A DNA stretch of 64,000 nt from Vombatus ursinus (taxonomy: Eukaryota; Chordata; Mammalia; Diprotodontia; Vombatidae): the NCBI RefSeq assembly GCF_900497805.2, contig NW_020954576.1, positions 72,828,458 to 72,892,457 of the forward strand, in the 5' to 3' direction. A model generated the notes under the pieces. It worked only from the letters and a program-made list of their open reading frames with translations, searched no databases and was not told where the DNA came from. Of this stretch, positions 32,256 through 44,140 are shown in pieces. Each line of letters starts with the position of its first letter. Positions within the stretch are counted from its first letter, which is position 1. A program made the position numbers and the translations under genes.

Positions 32256-33014
32256 GTATTATGCCCAGGATTCTCCACATGAAAATGCACCATCCATTTT
32301 GTCCCCCAAATGTTAATTCCTCTATGATAGGCAATATACCTTTTATTTCCTAAATGACCTTATTCCCTCCTGAACACCATCAGTATCATCATACTATGCT
32401 AGGAACATGCTAGTTATTCAAAGAACCTGGCCAAAAGTATAAACCAAGGTCATTATTATGTCTTAGTTTGGTATGCCCAGGGCTACTTTGGGGACCTGAT
32501 TAGCACATTTGCTCCTTTGGAAGGGATGTGTTATGAAAAATTTGGATCTTGCCAAGATTCCTAAATACCTAAATGCCGCCATAAGATGATGATGGGCCAT
32601 ACACTATAACATCCTGGGTGGGGATATACAAACTCAAAGAAACCAAAGGAGTCTATAGGTTTGTGCCATGTGCAAAGGCCCAATAGAAAGGGACTGAGGG
32701 AACAGATGGTAGTGTAACATCATTTGTACAGCTTTGCCTCCTCAATGCAACTCTAGGGAATTCTGAACTAGTTCCTTAGAAAAGAAGTTCCTTGAAAGAA
32801 CAATGCAATGCCATAGTTTTCGTGAAGAAAGAAAGAAAAAAAGGGAAAAGTGTATTGTCAAGAAGGTAACATGGAACTGTCCAACCTCTGATAGACATAG
32901 GATCTCCTTAAGGAAACCAAAGCAAACAAACAAAAACAACCAAGGTCTTTTAAAAGTCACAATGGGAAGCAGTTATTGACAGAAATAACTAAGTTACCAA
33001 GCTGAAGGAATAAT
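32256..33014. other. unassigned DNA
   Basis: No gene or repeat recognised. Confidence 0.55.
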
Positions 33015-34060
33015 AATCATCAGAATCTCGGAGCTGGAAGAGCTCTCAAAACAACTCACGGGTGAAGAAGAATTCCATCTATAACACACCCCAAAAACAA
33101 AAACATTTGTTCAGATTTCATTTTAACACATTCAGTAAAGGAAAATTTCCACTAGTTTCTGGACAGCTCTAATGCTTGGGAAGTTTTTCATTACATTAAC
33201 CTTAAATGTGTCTCTCATCAAGTCCTGCCCATTCATTTCTTCTAGTTATGCCTCTTGGGACTAAAAAAGAAAAAAGTCTAACACTCACATTGCATCACTT
33301 TATGTAGTTGAAAATTGCTGTCATCTTTGCTAAGTCTTCTCTTCTCCAAGCTAAACATCCCTAGTTCCTTCAACCAATCCTTATTTGTCATGAACTCAAA
33401 GGCCTTCCCCATCTGAGATGCTATCTTCTAGATACTCTCTAGGTTGTCAATGTTTTCCTATAAGGTAGCATCCAGAGCTGAAACCAATATTTCACATGTT
33501 GACTGGCTAAATGAAGATAATAACAACCTTATCAGCCCCTTAGTCCTAGAAATAATCCATTTCACATGTACTCAAAGACATTCTTTGCTTTTGAACTATA
33601 ATTTTATACTATTGTCTTATAGTGAATTTATAATCCACCAAAACACTTAGGGTTTGTTTAGATGAACTAATGTTTATCCATGCCTAGCCCTTTGTGATAG
33701 ATTGATTTTTGAACCTAAGTAAAAGACTTTACTTTTATCCTTATTAAATTTTGCCTTACTAGATTCAACCCATTCTAGTTGGTAAAGGGCTTTCTGAACA
33801 CGGATTCAACATGAGATTACTATCCATCCTAACTTTGCATCATATGGCAATTTGATAAGCATATTATCTATACCTCAGGGCCACTCAACTGGAGACTTGT
33901 TTCAAAGTTGATATCAAACTATTAATGAATCAACTTTGAGTCCAGATATTTAGCCAGTTCTGAAGCTACTTGACTGTTCTATTGCCTAGCCCATACTACT
34001 CTATATTATCCACAAGAAAAGATAAGAGATGCTTCAGAAAAACTTTTGTAAGATCTAGGT
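33015..34060 (-). mobile_element. L3/CR1 LINE, antisense, ~1 kb
   Basis: The plus strand begins gaatctcggagctggaagag, the reverse of the CR1 3' end. It then passes the landmarks tcttctccaagctaaacatc, aaccaatatttcacatgttg, gtaaaagactttactttta, tgcatcatatggcaatttga, ttagccagttctgaagctac and acttttgtaagatctaggtt, which follow the order of the reverse strand of CR1/L3 ORF2. Very old (such copies are shared across amniotes). Its right edge meets the L1 that follows. Confidence 0.8.
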
Positions 34061-34061
34061 T

Positions 34062-35965
34062 AAAACAAAGAAGATTAAAACAAGGACATCCTTCTCCCAA
34101 TGTTGTTTAGTATAGTTCTAAAAATGCAAGCCAAATCACTAAGACAGGAGAATGAAATAAAAGGCATATGCAGAGAAAAAGAGGAGACAGAACTACCTTT
34201 ATTTGTTGATGACAAAAATGTAAAACCCCAGAGAATCAGAAAAGAAATGGATTGAGGCAAATAAAGCTAGAATTAGGTTAACAGGATAGAAAATAAATCC
34301 CCACAAATCATCTGTATTCCTAAACAGTACTAAAAAAAAAGGATAAAATTTATTCAGAATAACGACAAAATACAAATAAAATCTGAGAGTTTACTTACAT
34401 GAGATACACAAAATTTATTTTAAAAAATACAGCTACAAAATTCTCTACAGAAAAAATGGGAAACAAATGATTGGACAGACATTTATTGCTCATGATGGTT
34501 GGGTTATATCAAAAAAATAAAAATAACAATGCTACTCAAAATAGTTTTTTTTTAAATTTAGTGCTATACCAAATTACTTAAGGGGGATACTTCTTTGAAT
34601 AGACAAAATAATAAAATTCATATGCCAGAAAAGGAGGTGTAGAATATCATGGAAATAATCAGAAAAGGCACAAATGAAAGGGGCATAGCATAATTAGAAT
34701 TCAAACTACATTAAAAACAGAAAATATTAAAACTATTTTATATAATTTAAAAAGTAGAAAACTAGATGATTAAAACAAACTACAACAAAAAACAGAAACA
34801 ATCAGTGGTAGTGTATCATTTGATACAATAGCCTAAATTATTTGGGGAAAGACTTTCTCTGTCTCTGTCTCTATCTGTCTGTCTCCGTCTCTGTCTCTCT
34901 CTCTTCCTCTTTCTCACTCTCTCAGAAAATAGTTTGGTGGAGAGTAGAGATGTAGATCAACATGTTACACTATATGTAAGCTCCAAATGGGAACCACCAT
35001 ATAAAAGGTCATACTATTAAAAAAAAAACAGATAGAATGATCAAATATGCTTTACAAGCATAGCTGGAGGAATTTTTTTAAGCAAAAGATAAAGGAAAGA
35101 ATAAAGGGTAAAACAGGCAATTTTGATTATCCAAAATTTAAAAGTTTTTCCATGAATAAAATTAGTGATAGTAGAATTGAAAAAGAATAGTAGAGTGGGA
35201 AAACATTCACATCATATTTCCAAATGTACAGGGAATTAACACAAATTTGTAACAACAAAAAACCTTTCTCCCAATTGATATAAAAATGATAAAAAAGGGT
35301 TTTTTTTAATTGAAAACTTAAACTTCCATATGAAAATATCTGTGGATGACAAAAATCACAAAGCAAAGTGACTCTGAGTCCTCCCTTCACACCATGAAAA
35401 TTGGCTAAGATGAAAAAAAGGGAATAGTTACTATTGGAAGAGGTGTGGGAAAACAGGTACACTGATGCACTATTGGTGAAGCTGTGAAATGATTGACCCA
35501 TTACAGAATTCAAATTTTAATTATGTAAGAAAAATGACTAAACTGTCTTTAATATTTGACCTAGGATTCCTAAATCCTACTATTGGTCATATACCCCCAT
35601 GAAATGAAAATCAGGTCCAATATAGTCTGAAATACAGCAACCTACATTGTGGTTTCAAAGAACTAGAAACAAAGTAGGTATTCATCAATTGGTGAATAGC
35701 TGAAAGAATATTGAATATGAATATAATGGAATAATGCACAGTAAAAATGACAAATGTGGAACTCAGATGAATATGGAGAGATGCATATGAAGTGATGAAT
35801 AGCAAGATAAGCAGATGCATGATTACGATATATACAGCTCTCAGAAGCAAATGTTGCTTGTTTTTCTTTTTTCAAAAGGGATCAATACAGAGGGGAAAGC
35901 AGCAAGGGATTACAATGTGAAAACAAATACATTAACAAACACACCTTTAAAATAAATAAAACTTT
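34062..35965 (+). mobile_element. 5'-truncated L1 (ORF2 C-terminal half and 3'UTR)
   Basis: Starts in the ORF2 reverse-transcriptase core at aaaacaaggacatccttctc (equivalent to RQGCPLSP). The catalytic FADD motif reads FVDD at 34202-34213. It continues through the thumb and C-terminal region to gtaggtattcatcaattggt, ggagagatgcatatgaagtg and the older-type 3' end acaaacacacctttaaaata. The frame is broken many times. A TCTG/TCTC microsatellite sits inside at 34850-34925. The antisense open frame at 35127-35513 is a by-product. Confidence 0.85.
34850..34925. repeat. (TCTG)n/(TCTC)n microsatellite
   Basis: tctctgtctctgtctctatc and following runs within the L1. Confidence 0.93.
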
Positions 35966-37092
35966 TAAATTGTAGCCATGTAACATATAGATATGATTTA
36001 TATTCAGATTAATTATAGCTGGTAAAAACAGGAGAATCAACTTAAAGGACTACTGTTTTGGGTATGTAAGACAATAAAGGAAATAGTATTAATCTGATGA
36101 CTTATTTTTTAAACCCTGTATATTCTACTACATGATTTATTTAACATTCTAAAAATAAAGCCATATGTTATAAATCAGGAAATGTTAAAGGAATAGTAAA
36201 AGCCTAGAGAAACTAAGGTAAGACATATTATAGAAGAAACTCTGCATAAACATTCACCTAAAATAAGAAAATTTGACTTCAGGGAAATAAAAGTCAATAA
36301 TGAAGAAACTTTTATATAGCAATTCAATAGGAAGAAGCAGAGGAACACTCAAAGAAGTGATGATGTCTTTTCAATGGTGACAATTGATGTCATTGGACTT
36401 CTCAATAACATAACTGTATCAGTCTTTCTAATACGCATTTTTCTAATAGAACATTTTCTTGCTCTATTATTAATATTATTGAATTTGGCAAAGAGAACAA
36501 TAGGACAAAACATGGCCACTTTTACAATCATTGAAAATAAATCCCAAAACGCCACATCTGGTCCAGTGCAAGGTCTCAATCGAACATATGAACTGAATTC
36601 CACAAAATGTCCCATAGAGACAGACTTTCTAGTCACTACAACAATCTACAACAGTCATCTGGCCTTTGGAATCTGATGGAAAAGTCCCAAATTGGGGCTG
36701 ATTCTCAATGACTATTGCTACATTTTTGAGAAAGAGATTTAGAAGCCTACAGTAGTCACAAACTAGGCATAGAATTGAAAAGACCCTATTCTCTGGTATG
36801 CTATGAGATCGGTTCACTGTATGATCTTTTCTGGATGAAACAGTAGTGGCTGTTTGTATTCATTGCTTCTTTTTATATACATATTTACTAGCCAATTCTT
36901 TAATAATATGTTGGAGATTTCTCCCAGGAATCAGAGTCAAAATTAAATGGAGTTTGAAGACTCCAGTCTCTTCCCTTTTTTGGAAAATTGAGATATCATT
37001 TGACCTTCAATCCCACAGTATTTCTCCCTTCCTCTGAGATTTTTCCAAGATTATTGTCAGCGCCTCAGCAGTCACATCTGCCAGGTCCTTCA
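35966..37092. other. unassigned DNA with overlapping open frames
   Basis: No repeat recognised. Around 36349-36817 both strands stay open: a 100-codon plus frame with N-glycosylation-like NAT, NRT and NST triplets, a 95-codon minus frame ending SPMTSIVTIEKTSSLL, and a further 62-codon minus frame. Neither resembles a family I know. A decayed retrocopy or chance are both possible. Confidence 0.35.
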
Positions 37093-37312
37093 ACAGGCAG
37101 CTAGGTGACTCAGAGGATAAGAGCACTGGACCTGGAATCAGGAAGACTTGACTTCATAACTGTGTGATCCTGGGAAAATTGCTTCACCTGATGGGGACAA
37201 TAACAGTATCTGCCTTCTGGGTTTTTTGTGAGGATAAAATGAGATAATATTTGTAAAGTACTTAGCAAACTTTAAAGTGATATATAAATGCTAGCTATTA
37301 TTAGCTCGCTAT
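37093..37312 (+). mobile_element. tRNA SINE with MIR/L2-type tail
   Basis: acaggcagctaggtgactca, ctggacctggaatcaggaag, ttttttgtgaggataaaatg, agataatatttgtaaagtac, ataaatgctagctattatta. Confidence 0.82.
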
Positions 37313-37324
37313 TAGCCAAGATAT

Positions 37325-37790
37325 CCTTCCAACTCTTCAACAAACACTTGTTAAGCACCTGCTGTTTGCAAAGTGCTAGGGATGCAAGCTTTCCTTTTTT
37401 GTGTCCCATGGACTTTTGGGCAATCTGGTGAACACTATGGAGCCCTTCTCAGAATGTTTTTAAATGCATAAAATGAAATATGTGAGATTACAAAGGAAAC
37501 TAATAATAATGAAAGAGTTATTGAAATATTTTTTAAGTTCACTGACCTGCAGTTGAGAATCACTGCACTAGGAACATATAACATGCATATAAGGGAGTAT
37601 ACACAAAATAATATCAAATAATTTCAAGAAAGAGAGGGCACATATAATTGGAAAGATCAAGACAGGCCTTATCTAAGAGTTATGCTTTTAAGGAAGGCAA
37701 GAATTCTAGGAAGTGGAGGTGAAGAGGGAGTAAATTCCAATCATAGGGGTCACATAAATTGATAGTGGCAGGAAGATCAGTCCTTTCAAA
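37325..37790 (-). mobile_element. L2 LINE, antisense, split by a hAT MITE
   Basis: Left part aacacttgttaagcacctgc, aaagtgctagggatgcaagc; right part (from 37573) aggaacatataacatgcata, aagatcaagacaggccttat, ggcaagaattctaggaagtg. The halves are consecutive L2 sequence. Confidence 0.7.
37388..37572 (+). mobile_element. hAT-Charlie-like MITE inside L2
   Basis: ttttttgtgtcccatggact, ttttgggcaatctggtgaac, cttctcagaatgtttttaaa, ggaaactaataataatgaaa, and the right end gttgagaatcactgca. The left tip is degraded. Confidence 0.78.
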
Positions 37791-38148
37791 TTCTGTTTTT
37801 TCTACTTGCTGCCTGTTGATCACAGGTAAGTCAATAGACCTTTCAGTTATGGAAAGTGGATGTTGGACATTCTAACATAAGTTCTATGAACTTATGATCC
37901 CATATAAATATTATGTCTAGATAAATAAAGTCAACCATTATTCCAATAGCATACCTCCATTCCAGGTTTTTTAGCCAATTCATGAACTCTTTGTCTAGCT
38001 CCTAATTCTGTCCAAGTAGTATCTTCTAATGATGATATGATTTCTATTTCTATATCCCTTGATTTTGACCAAAATACTCGGCCACACTTCTTTTTTCTGG
38101 TTCCTGAATTTTTTCACGTCAATATGTCTCCTCATTATAAAATTCTAT
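37791..38148. other. unassigned DNA
   Basis: Nothing recognised. Confidence 0.5.
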
Positions 38149-38395
38149 GAGAGGCAGCATGGCATACTAAATGGAAAGCTGGCTTTAGAGCTAGGAACAA
38201 CTGGGTTCAAGTCCTACTCCTAACACATATTTACTGTGGGCCTGGACAGGTCACAACTTCTCAGTGCTCGAGGCAGCTAATATTATAAATTGAAGGAAAG
38301 GTGCCAATCTGGGCTAATAGAGGGCAGTTTCCTCACTTGGAGTTCTCTATATCAGTGAAATGAGAAGTATTGTCTTTGCCTATCCCTGCTCAATG
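38149..38395 (+). mobile_element. THER/MON-type tRNA SINE, long form
   Basis: agaggcagcatggcatacta, gggttcaagtcctactccta, tgcctatccctgctc, with tcctcacttggagttctcta: the same tail type as 22085-22312. Confidence 0.75.
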
Positions 38396-39639
38396 TGATA
38401 CCACCTATACACCTTTTACTTATCCTGTACTTTTTAAATGAGGTACATGCTTTGGAACCATATTCAAATGATGAGACTCATTCTATCAAGTTTCAGTGAT
38501 AACCGTGAAGTCAAATTGGTCTCACTATAATAGTTCACCTTGCCACCCGTAATTTGTGTTCATCTGAAGTCAAGAGTTTTGTTGTAAGTGCCTTTCTTTG
38601 ATTTTGTATCCTTTGAATTTCTGAACATTTCTTGTCCTGTTATTTTTTTCCTATATTACAAGTTGTCTCTATAGTATCTGGTTTGGTAGCTATACATAGG
38701 CAGTTTTCTTCCTCCCCTTCCTTTTTTTTTAAAATTAATTAATTTATTTTAGTTTTTGACATTCACTTCCATAAGCTTCTCCCCTTCCTTTTTTAAAAAC
38801 ACATTTATTTAGGTTTGCAAGACTCCAGGAAAATATATTCTTATTAGCCCTTTTAAGGTACACTCTGTCCCTGGCCAGCAGCCTGTCACCCTATATTTTA
38901 AGTTAGTACTTATATAGTTGTTTATAGCCAACAAAGCACTTTCCTTACAATAACGCTATAGATTAGGGTAAGCATTATTGTAATGTGAACAGGCATGTGC
39001 TGAGTCATCTTATTAACTTATTACCAGTGACTGGATCTGGTTCCAAAATAATCGATTGTTGACAATGTGTATAGGTTCTTGCTGGAAGAGCCATCTTTTC
39101 TCCTTTGTTCTATGAAGGCAAGCTGAGACAGTGGCTCAGTCTTTTTGTGCTATGGTAGTTAAAGAATAAAAACCATGCCATTTGGCAATGATGGAAATGG
39201 GGTGAGGTGCAGTTAAGGCTAGGGATTTGGACCTTACCAACCCTGTTATTATTGTGAGTTGTTTTTGATGATCTAGGTCTGAGGGTAAGTGGGGAGTATT
39301 TTTCTAGCAATCTCCCCAAATATTCTTTTTTACTTTATGGGGTGTCTAATATAATATTTGAATGCTTTATATTTTTTTATTTGTTCTTAGACTCTCAAGA
39401 ATCCCTTGCATCTTATACATTTTGGTGGATTGTTCCATCTCTGATACTCATATTGTACATTAAGTGACTATGTAGGAGCTGAGCAACCTTATAACCTACA
39501 ATTTGGGAAACCTAGACATGATAAGCTTTTTTAGATTTCCCCAAAGTTTCTGTGAGTGGAAAGAACCAATGAGAGAAAATGGCTCTCTTTGGGTAAGCAC
39601 TTAGAATCAAATCTAGTCCAAATTAGCCTATAGTGGGTG
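38396..39639. other. mostly unassigned DNA
   Basis: Only a short reversed L1/HAL1 tail is recognisable (38718-38782). The rest shows no gene or repeat I can name. Confidence 0.5.
38718..38782 (-). mobile_element. L1/HAL1 3' tip, antisense
   Basis: ttaaaattaattaatttatt, tagtttttgacattcacttc, cataagcttctccc: the reverse of the end seen at 52480-52537. Confidence 0.65.
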
Positions 39640-39800
39640 CCCTGGGTCATGAATTATATCATCTTCTCCATTTTACAGATGAGAAAAGTGAGGCTAAGAG
39701 AAATGAAGTAGCTTTTTCTAAACTGTATAGTTATTTGTGTGCCAGGGATAAACACCCAAGTATTGGAGGTTCTAAATCTAGTGATCTTCATAGTAAGAAT
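39640..39800 (-). mobile_element. MIR-type SINE
   Basis: tcatcttctccattttacag, atgagaaaagtgaggctaag, with a worn distal part. Confidence 0.6.
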
Positions 39801-39823
39801 GTAATGAATAATTATGAAGTTAG

Positions 39824-40061
39824 GTAGTTTAATGGATGGAGCACTGGCCCTGGAGTCAGGAGAACCTGAGTTCAAATCCAGCACCAGATATTTACTAACT
39901 GTGTGACCCTGGGCAAGTCACTTAACTCTGTTTGCCTCAGTTCCTCATCTATAAAATGAGCTGGAGAAGGAAAAGGCAAAGCACTCTAATATCTTTGCTG
40001 AGAAAATCCTAAATGGGGTCACGGAGAGTTGAACAACATTGAAATGACTCAACAACAATAA
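39824..40061 (+). mobile_element. tRNA SINE with RTE-type tail
   Basis: ggtagtttaatggatggagc, gagttcaaatccagcaccag, ctgggcaagtcacttaactc, aatgagctggagaaggaaaa, gactcaacaacaa. Directly followed by a scrap of L2 3' tail (aaatgcttgttgactgattg). Confidence 0.9.
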
Positions 40062-40081
40062 ATGCTTGTTGACTGATTGCT

Positions 40082-41638
40082 CTTTCTAGTACAACATAAC
40101 TATGCGAATCACCTTTGAAAGGAAGGGAAGTCAACATACATTGTTTCCTTAATATCAACAATTTTTCAGTAGGGAGTGTGATCAGGAGAAAAAGGGGTCA
40201 CAGTATCATCCGGGGCTAATGGATTCAAATGGGAAAATTATAGTGATGTTGACACCTATTTCTACCAAAAGAGTGCCATTGATTTTTCCAGACAGAGAAA
40301 AATACAAGCTATAGAAGACCTGGAAATTTCCAAAAGAACTGAACTCAAAATCAGATACAATAATAAGAAAATAGAAGGATAATAAAAGAATAAAAGGATA
40401 TATAATTAATATCTCAGTGAGAAAAATTACCAAGGATCTACAAGCTACTCTAAAGATAGAGGAGAAAGTACTTCAAAGCACTCAAAAAATTATAATTTTA
40501 AATCATTTCTAAATGGTCAAGTATTAAGCACATAGTAGGTGCTCAACAAAATTATTCAAATTAATAATTTATTAATTTATATATATAATCAAAATAAAAT
40601 CATTCAAATTGAGCAAGAGAAAAATGTTTCAGGATTTAAATAGTTAAAGAGACTGTCATGTGGAGCTTCGAAGAAGTGCTTTCTGGTTTCTAACATTGTA
40701 TTGTTTTACCAGAAAATACTCAATAGTCATCTGGGATTAGGTTTTACCTGTGTCATAGCCTTAAATCATCAATGTGTTATTAATTTAACTTAAAATTATT
40801 AGAAATGATAAAAGTACCTCATGGTAATATTAATATACCCACATGTCACATACATGCCTACATTTCATACAAATCATAATGTCATCATCAGACTCTTTAG
40901 GGCACTTTAATCTGTATCTTGTGAAATTCAAGTGAATTAATATTACCAGGAGACATTTAACTTTCCCATTTGGTAATGGTTGGGGTTTAATTTATTACCG
41001 TAATATGACACTAATTGGTGAAATATAATTTACATGATAATAAAGAAAAAATTAGTGCCAATCCTTACTTTCAAATGCTTCATTTTGGATTTCTTCTTCT
41101 TATTATTATTATTGCAATTTACATTGATATGGAGATTCGAGGAGCTCTTTCTTTAGCATCTTCATAAGTGGGAACATTTTCCAAACTACACTAAGAAAAC
41201 TGAACACTGTATTACATTCTTACTTGCAAATTTTTCATAATGGTGGAAAAAAGCAGTAGGGAAAATATGATTCTTTTTTCTTGAAATTACAGAAGAAAGC
41301 AAAACCTGTAATTTCTTTTCTATTTGAATATTTCCTGCCTATGTGATAACAGCCATTCTAAAGAAAATGTTACTCCACAAAATTTGTCTGCTATATGGTA
41401 TACTCTAAGAGCACACAGAGTTCTTACTCTATAATCTGTATTTTGTATCTCCCCAATCAAGTATTTTGTTGAATGAATGAACTCATGTCACCTTCAATAC
41501 ATACTGGTTGACCTCTAGAAAAAATAATAGAGAGAAAAAAATAATGTTCCCTACTTCACCATCAGTTAAGGCTAGGATTTTTTTTTCGACTTCTATGCCT
41601 TACTAAATATTACTGGAATATATTCTTTAAGTTTTGGA
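40082..41638. other. unassigned AT-rich DNA
   Basis: No gene. A tiny L2 3' scrap lies at 40510-40556 (gcacatagtaggtgctcaac). The tract 40600-41080 is listed separately. Confidence 0.55.
40600..41080. promoter_or_regulatory. candidate conserved non-coding element
   Basis: About 480 bases free of visible repeats, rich in TAAT/ATTA cores: gtgttattaatttaacttaa, gggtttaatttattaccgta, atgacactaattggtga. It looks like an AT-rich enhancer-type tract. Inference only. Confidence 0.2.
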
Positions 41639-41892
41639 GGGCAGCTAGGTGACAGAGCAGATAGAGTGATGGGCCTGGAGTCAGGAAGACTCATCTTGTG
41701 AGTTCAAATATGTCCTCAGACACTTACTAGCTATCTGACCCTGAGCAAGTCATCTAATACTATTGCCTCAGTTTCCTCATCTGTAAAATGTGGGGAGGGA
41801 AATGGCAAATCATTTCAGTGTCTTTGCAAAGAAAACCCTAAATGAGGTCACCAAGTGTTGGACAGAACTGAAAAACAACTGAACAACAACAC
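41639..41892 (+). mobile_element. tRNA SINE with RTE-type tail
   Basis: gagggcagctaggtgacaga, gatgggcctggagtcaggaa, ctgagcaagtcatctaatac, gaaaaccctaaatgaggtca, ctgaacaacaacaca. Confidence 0.92.
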
Positions 41893-41895
41893 AAT

Positions 41896-42197
41896 TATTT
41901 TTTAAAAAATTTTAAAATAATTTATTTATTTTTAGTTTTCAACATTCACTTCCACAAGATTTTGAGTTCCAAATTTTCTCCCTATCTCATCCCTCCCCCA
42001 CCCCAAGATGGCATGCATTCTAAGTATCCCTTCTCCTAATATGCTCTCCCTTCTATCTCTCCCTGCTTCTCTTATCCCCTTCCCCTTCAATTTTCCCATA
42101 GGGCAGGATAGATTTCTATACCCCATTTCCTCTACATCTTATTTCCCAGTTGCATGTGAAAACATTTTTTTAACTTTTGTTTTTAAAATTTTGGATA
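41896..42197 (-). mobile_element. L1/HAL1 3' end, antisense
   Basis: Reverse of the HAL1 3' end at 52290-52537: tagttttcaacattcacttc, caagattttgagttccaaat, ccccaagatggcatgcattc, ttttcccatagggcaggata, cttatttcccagttgcatgt. Inserted right next to the SINE tail. Confidence 0.85.
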
Positions 42198-43488
42198 ACA
42201 ACAAAATTCATAAAGTTATTTTTATTATATTCATGAATGTCCTTTTCTCTTTATACTTTTTCCAATTTCTCTGAGATTATTTAGTTCATAAAAAGGTCAA
42301 GTGCTTTATAACCCTCAGATCATATCTTCTAATTCAACACAAAACTAAACATGATTGTGGGCAAAACACATCTATAGCAAACTCATATACAAAAATTGTA
42401 AAACATACTCTTGTTTTTTTTTTTCTTCTTGTTGTTTTTTTCTTTTTGTTTCCTTTCATGTTTTGTCTCCTCTTCAACCACATAATTTTAAGACTTTTTA
42501 CAACCTTCTGGAATGAAAATTCGCCTAGGCAGATTTTCCTTTCCTTCTCAATATAGCCAACAATTACTTTCCACTAATTGTGGGGATCTGTGTCATGAAA
42601 ATAAAAGTGAAAGAAGTCCCAAATCACTTATATTAATTTATATAATGTTTTTGTACTTTTTAAGAAATATGTCAATCTACCATCTGAAAAAAATTCACAT
42701 TAGTTCAAAATAAAGAAACCTGACTTAGGAAGAACTAAAATGTCATGCAATTTCCTTATAGTTAATCCTCTGCTTTATTTCTCTTTGCCACCCATTCCTA
42801 GATGGGAAATATCACCTCTCAGATGCAGAGAAGCAGACTAAGTAAGGCTCCCTTTCATCCTCTAAAACTGTTTAATTTCAGCCTCAGATGTTCCCTTGTG
42901 AGTGCAGAAGGGATTGGAGAATGTTATTAGACATTAGGTTTAATTATTATTATTAATATCAATATTAGTAGGAGCTGATACTAACAATGACACTTTAAGG
43001 TTCACCAAGTGTTTTACAAATGATAATGGTACTGCCCGGTTTCCCAAGGGCTCTCCGGTCATTCACATATATAGTACACAATCTAATTTTAAAGGTCTTG
43101 GTTTCTGTTCCAGATCCTATAGTCTGAAGGTTCCATCCAACAATAAGAGTAAACCCTCATCAAGATAAAAAAAAACAAACAAAAACAAAGGATTTAACAA
43201 AGTTGAGCAAGTGTCAAAAAAAAAAAACTTGAAAGCAAGAGTAATCAAAAAAGCACAAAAATGAAGTTAACTTCCTGCAGATAAGTGAGCCTTCAGGATT
43301 ATAGGATTTGGAAATGAAAGTGGTTTGGAGACAATTTTTAATTCGCTTGTTTTACATATGAGGAAACATTACTTAGCTGAGGTTATATAGTTAATTAGAA
43401 TTAATGCCTTATGACCTAGTGCTTTGAGAACTTTGTCAAATGGAGTTATATTTTATTTTGTTTTACCCCTTATGGCCTTTACTTTTTA
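42198..43488. other. mostly unassigned DNA
   Basis: A worn MIR-like scrap at 42925-43025 (ctttaaggttcaccaagtgt, tttacaaatgataatgg). Otherwise nothing recognised. Confidence 0.5.
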
Positions 43489-43489
43489 G

Positions 43490-43708
43490 TTTCTCTTTTC
43501 TTCCTTCCTTCCTTCCTTCCTTTCTTTTTCTTTTTTTCTTTCTTTCTTTCTTCCTTCCTTCCTTCCTTCCTTCTTCCTTTCTTTCTTTCTAGACAATGGA
43601 GGTTAAATAACTTGCCCAGCTAGTAAGCATCTGAGGCTGGATTTTAACTCAAATTCTCCTGACTCCATAGCTGGTTGCTCTATCCACCATGCCACCTAGC
43701 TGCCCCAA
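43490..43708 (-). mobile_element. tRNA SINE whose tail has become a microsatellite
   Basis: Reversed SINE body 43591-43706 (aataacttgcccagctagta, gctctatccaccatgccacc, tagctgcccc). On its 3' side is ~95 bases of ttcc/tttc repeats in place of poly(T). A worn target duplication flanks the whole: ggcctttacttttta at 43474 and ggcccttacttttaa at 43709. The microsatellite is therefore inside the insertion. Confidence 0.8.
43492..43590. repeat. (TTCC)n/(TTTC)n microsatellite
   Basis: ttccttccttccttcc, tttctttctttctttc and ttccttccttcc in alternation; the expanded A-rich tail of the antisense SINE. Confidence 0.95.
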
Positions 43709-43956
43709 GGCCCTTACTTTTAAATTTATTTTTTTTCCAAATTTTCCTTCCTTCCTTCTCCTAATTCACCCCTTTCTTCTTTCAAATCACTTCTTCCCTC
43801 CTTTTTTTTATTAGATATTTCATTAAAGGATTATCCACCTCTATAGCATTTTTTGTCCAAGTGATCAAAAATTTGGAAAAAATGAAATTCAATTATTTTA
43901 CCAACCAAATATTAATTAAGAACCAACCTAAGCATGCTCATTAAAATTGCTATAAT

Positions 43957-44140
43957 GTAATTAGGTGTCATAGTGCATAGAGAACTGGACCTGAAGTCAG
44001 GAAGACTTGAGTTCAAATTCAACCTCAGACACTTACTAACATAGCAGTATGACCCCAGACAAGTCATTTAATCTCTTTTTGCCTCAATTTCCTCATCTGT
44101 AAAGTGGGAATAATAATAGCACCCACTTCTTTCTACTAAA
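43957..44140 (+). mobile_element. tRNA SINE with MIR-type tail
   Basis: aattaggtgtcatagtgcat, ggacctgaagtcaggaagac, cagacaagtcatttaatctc, gtgggaataataatagcacc. Confidence 0.8.

Noticed and set aside
35127-35513. 128-codon minus-strand frame
   Set aside because: Antisense of L1 ORF2 relic sequence.
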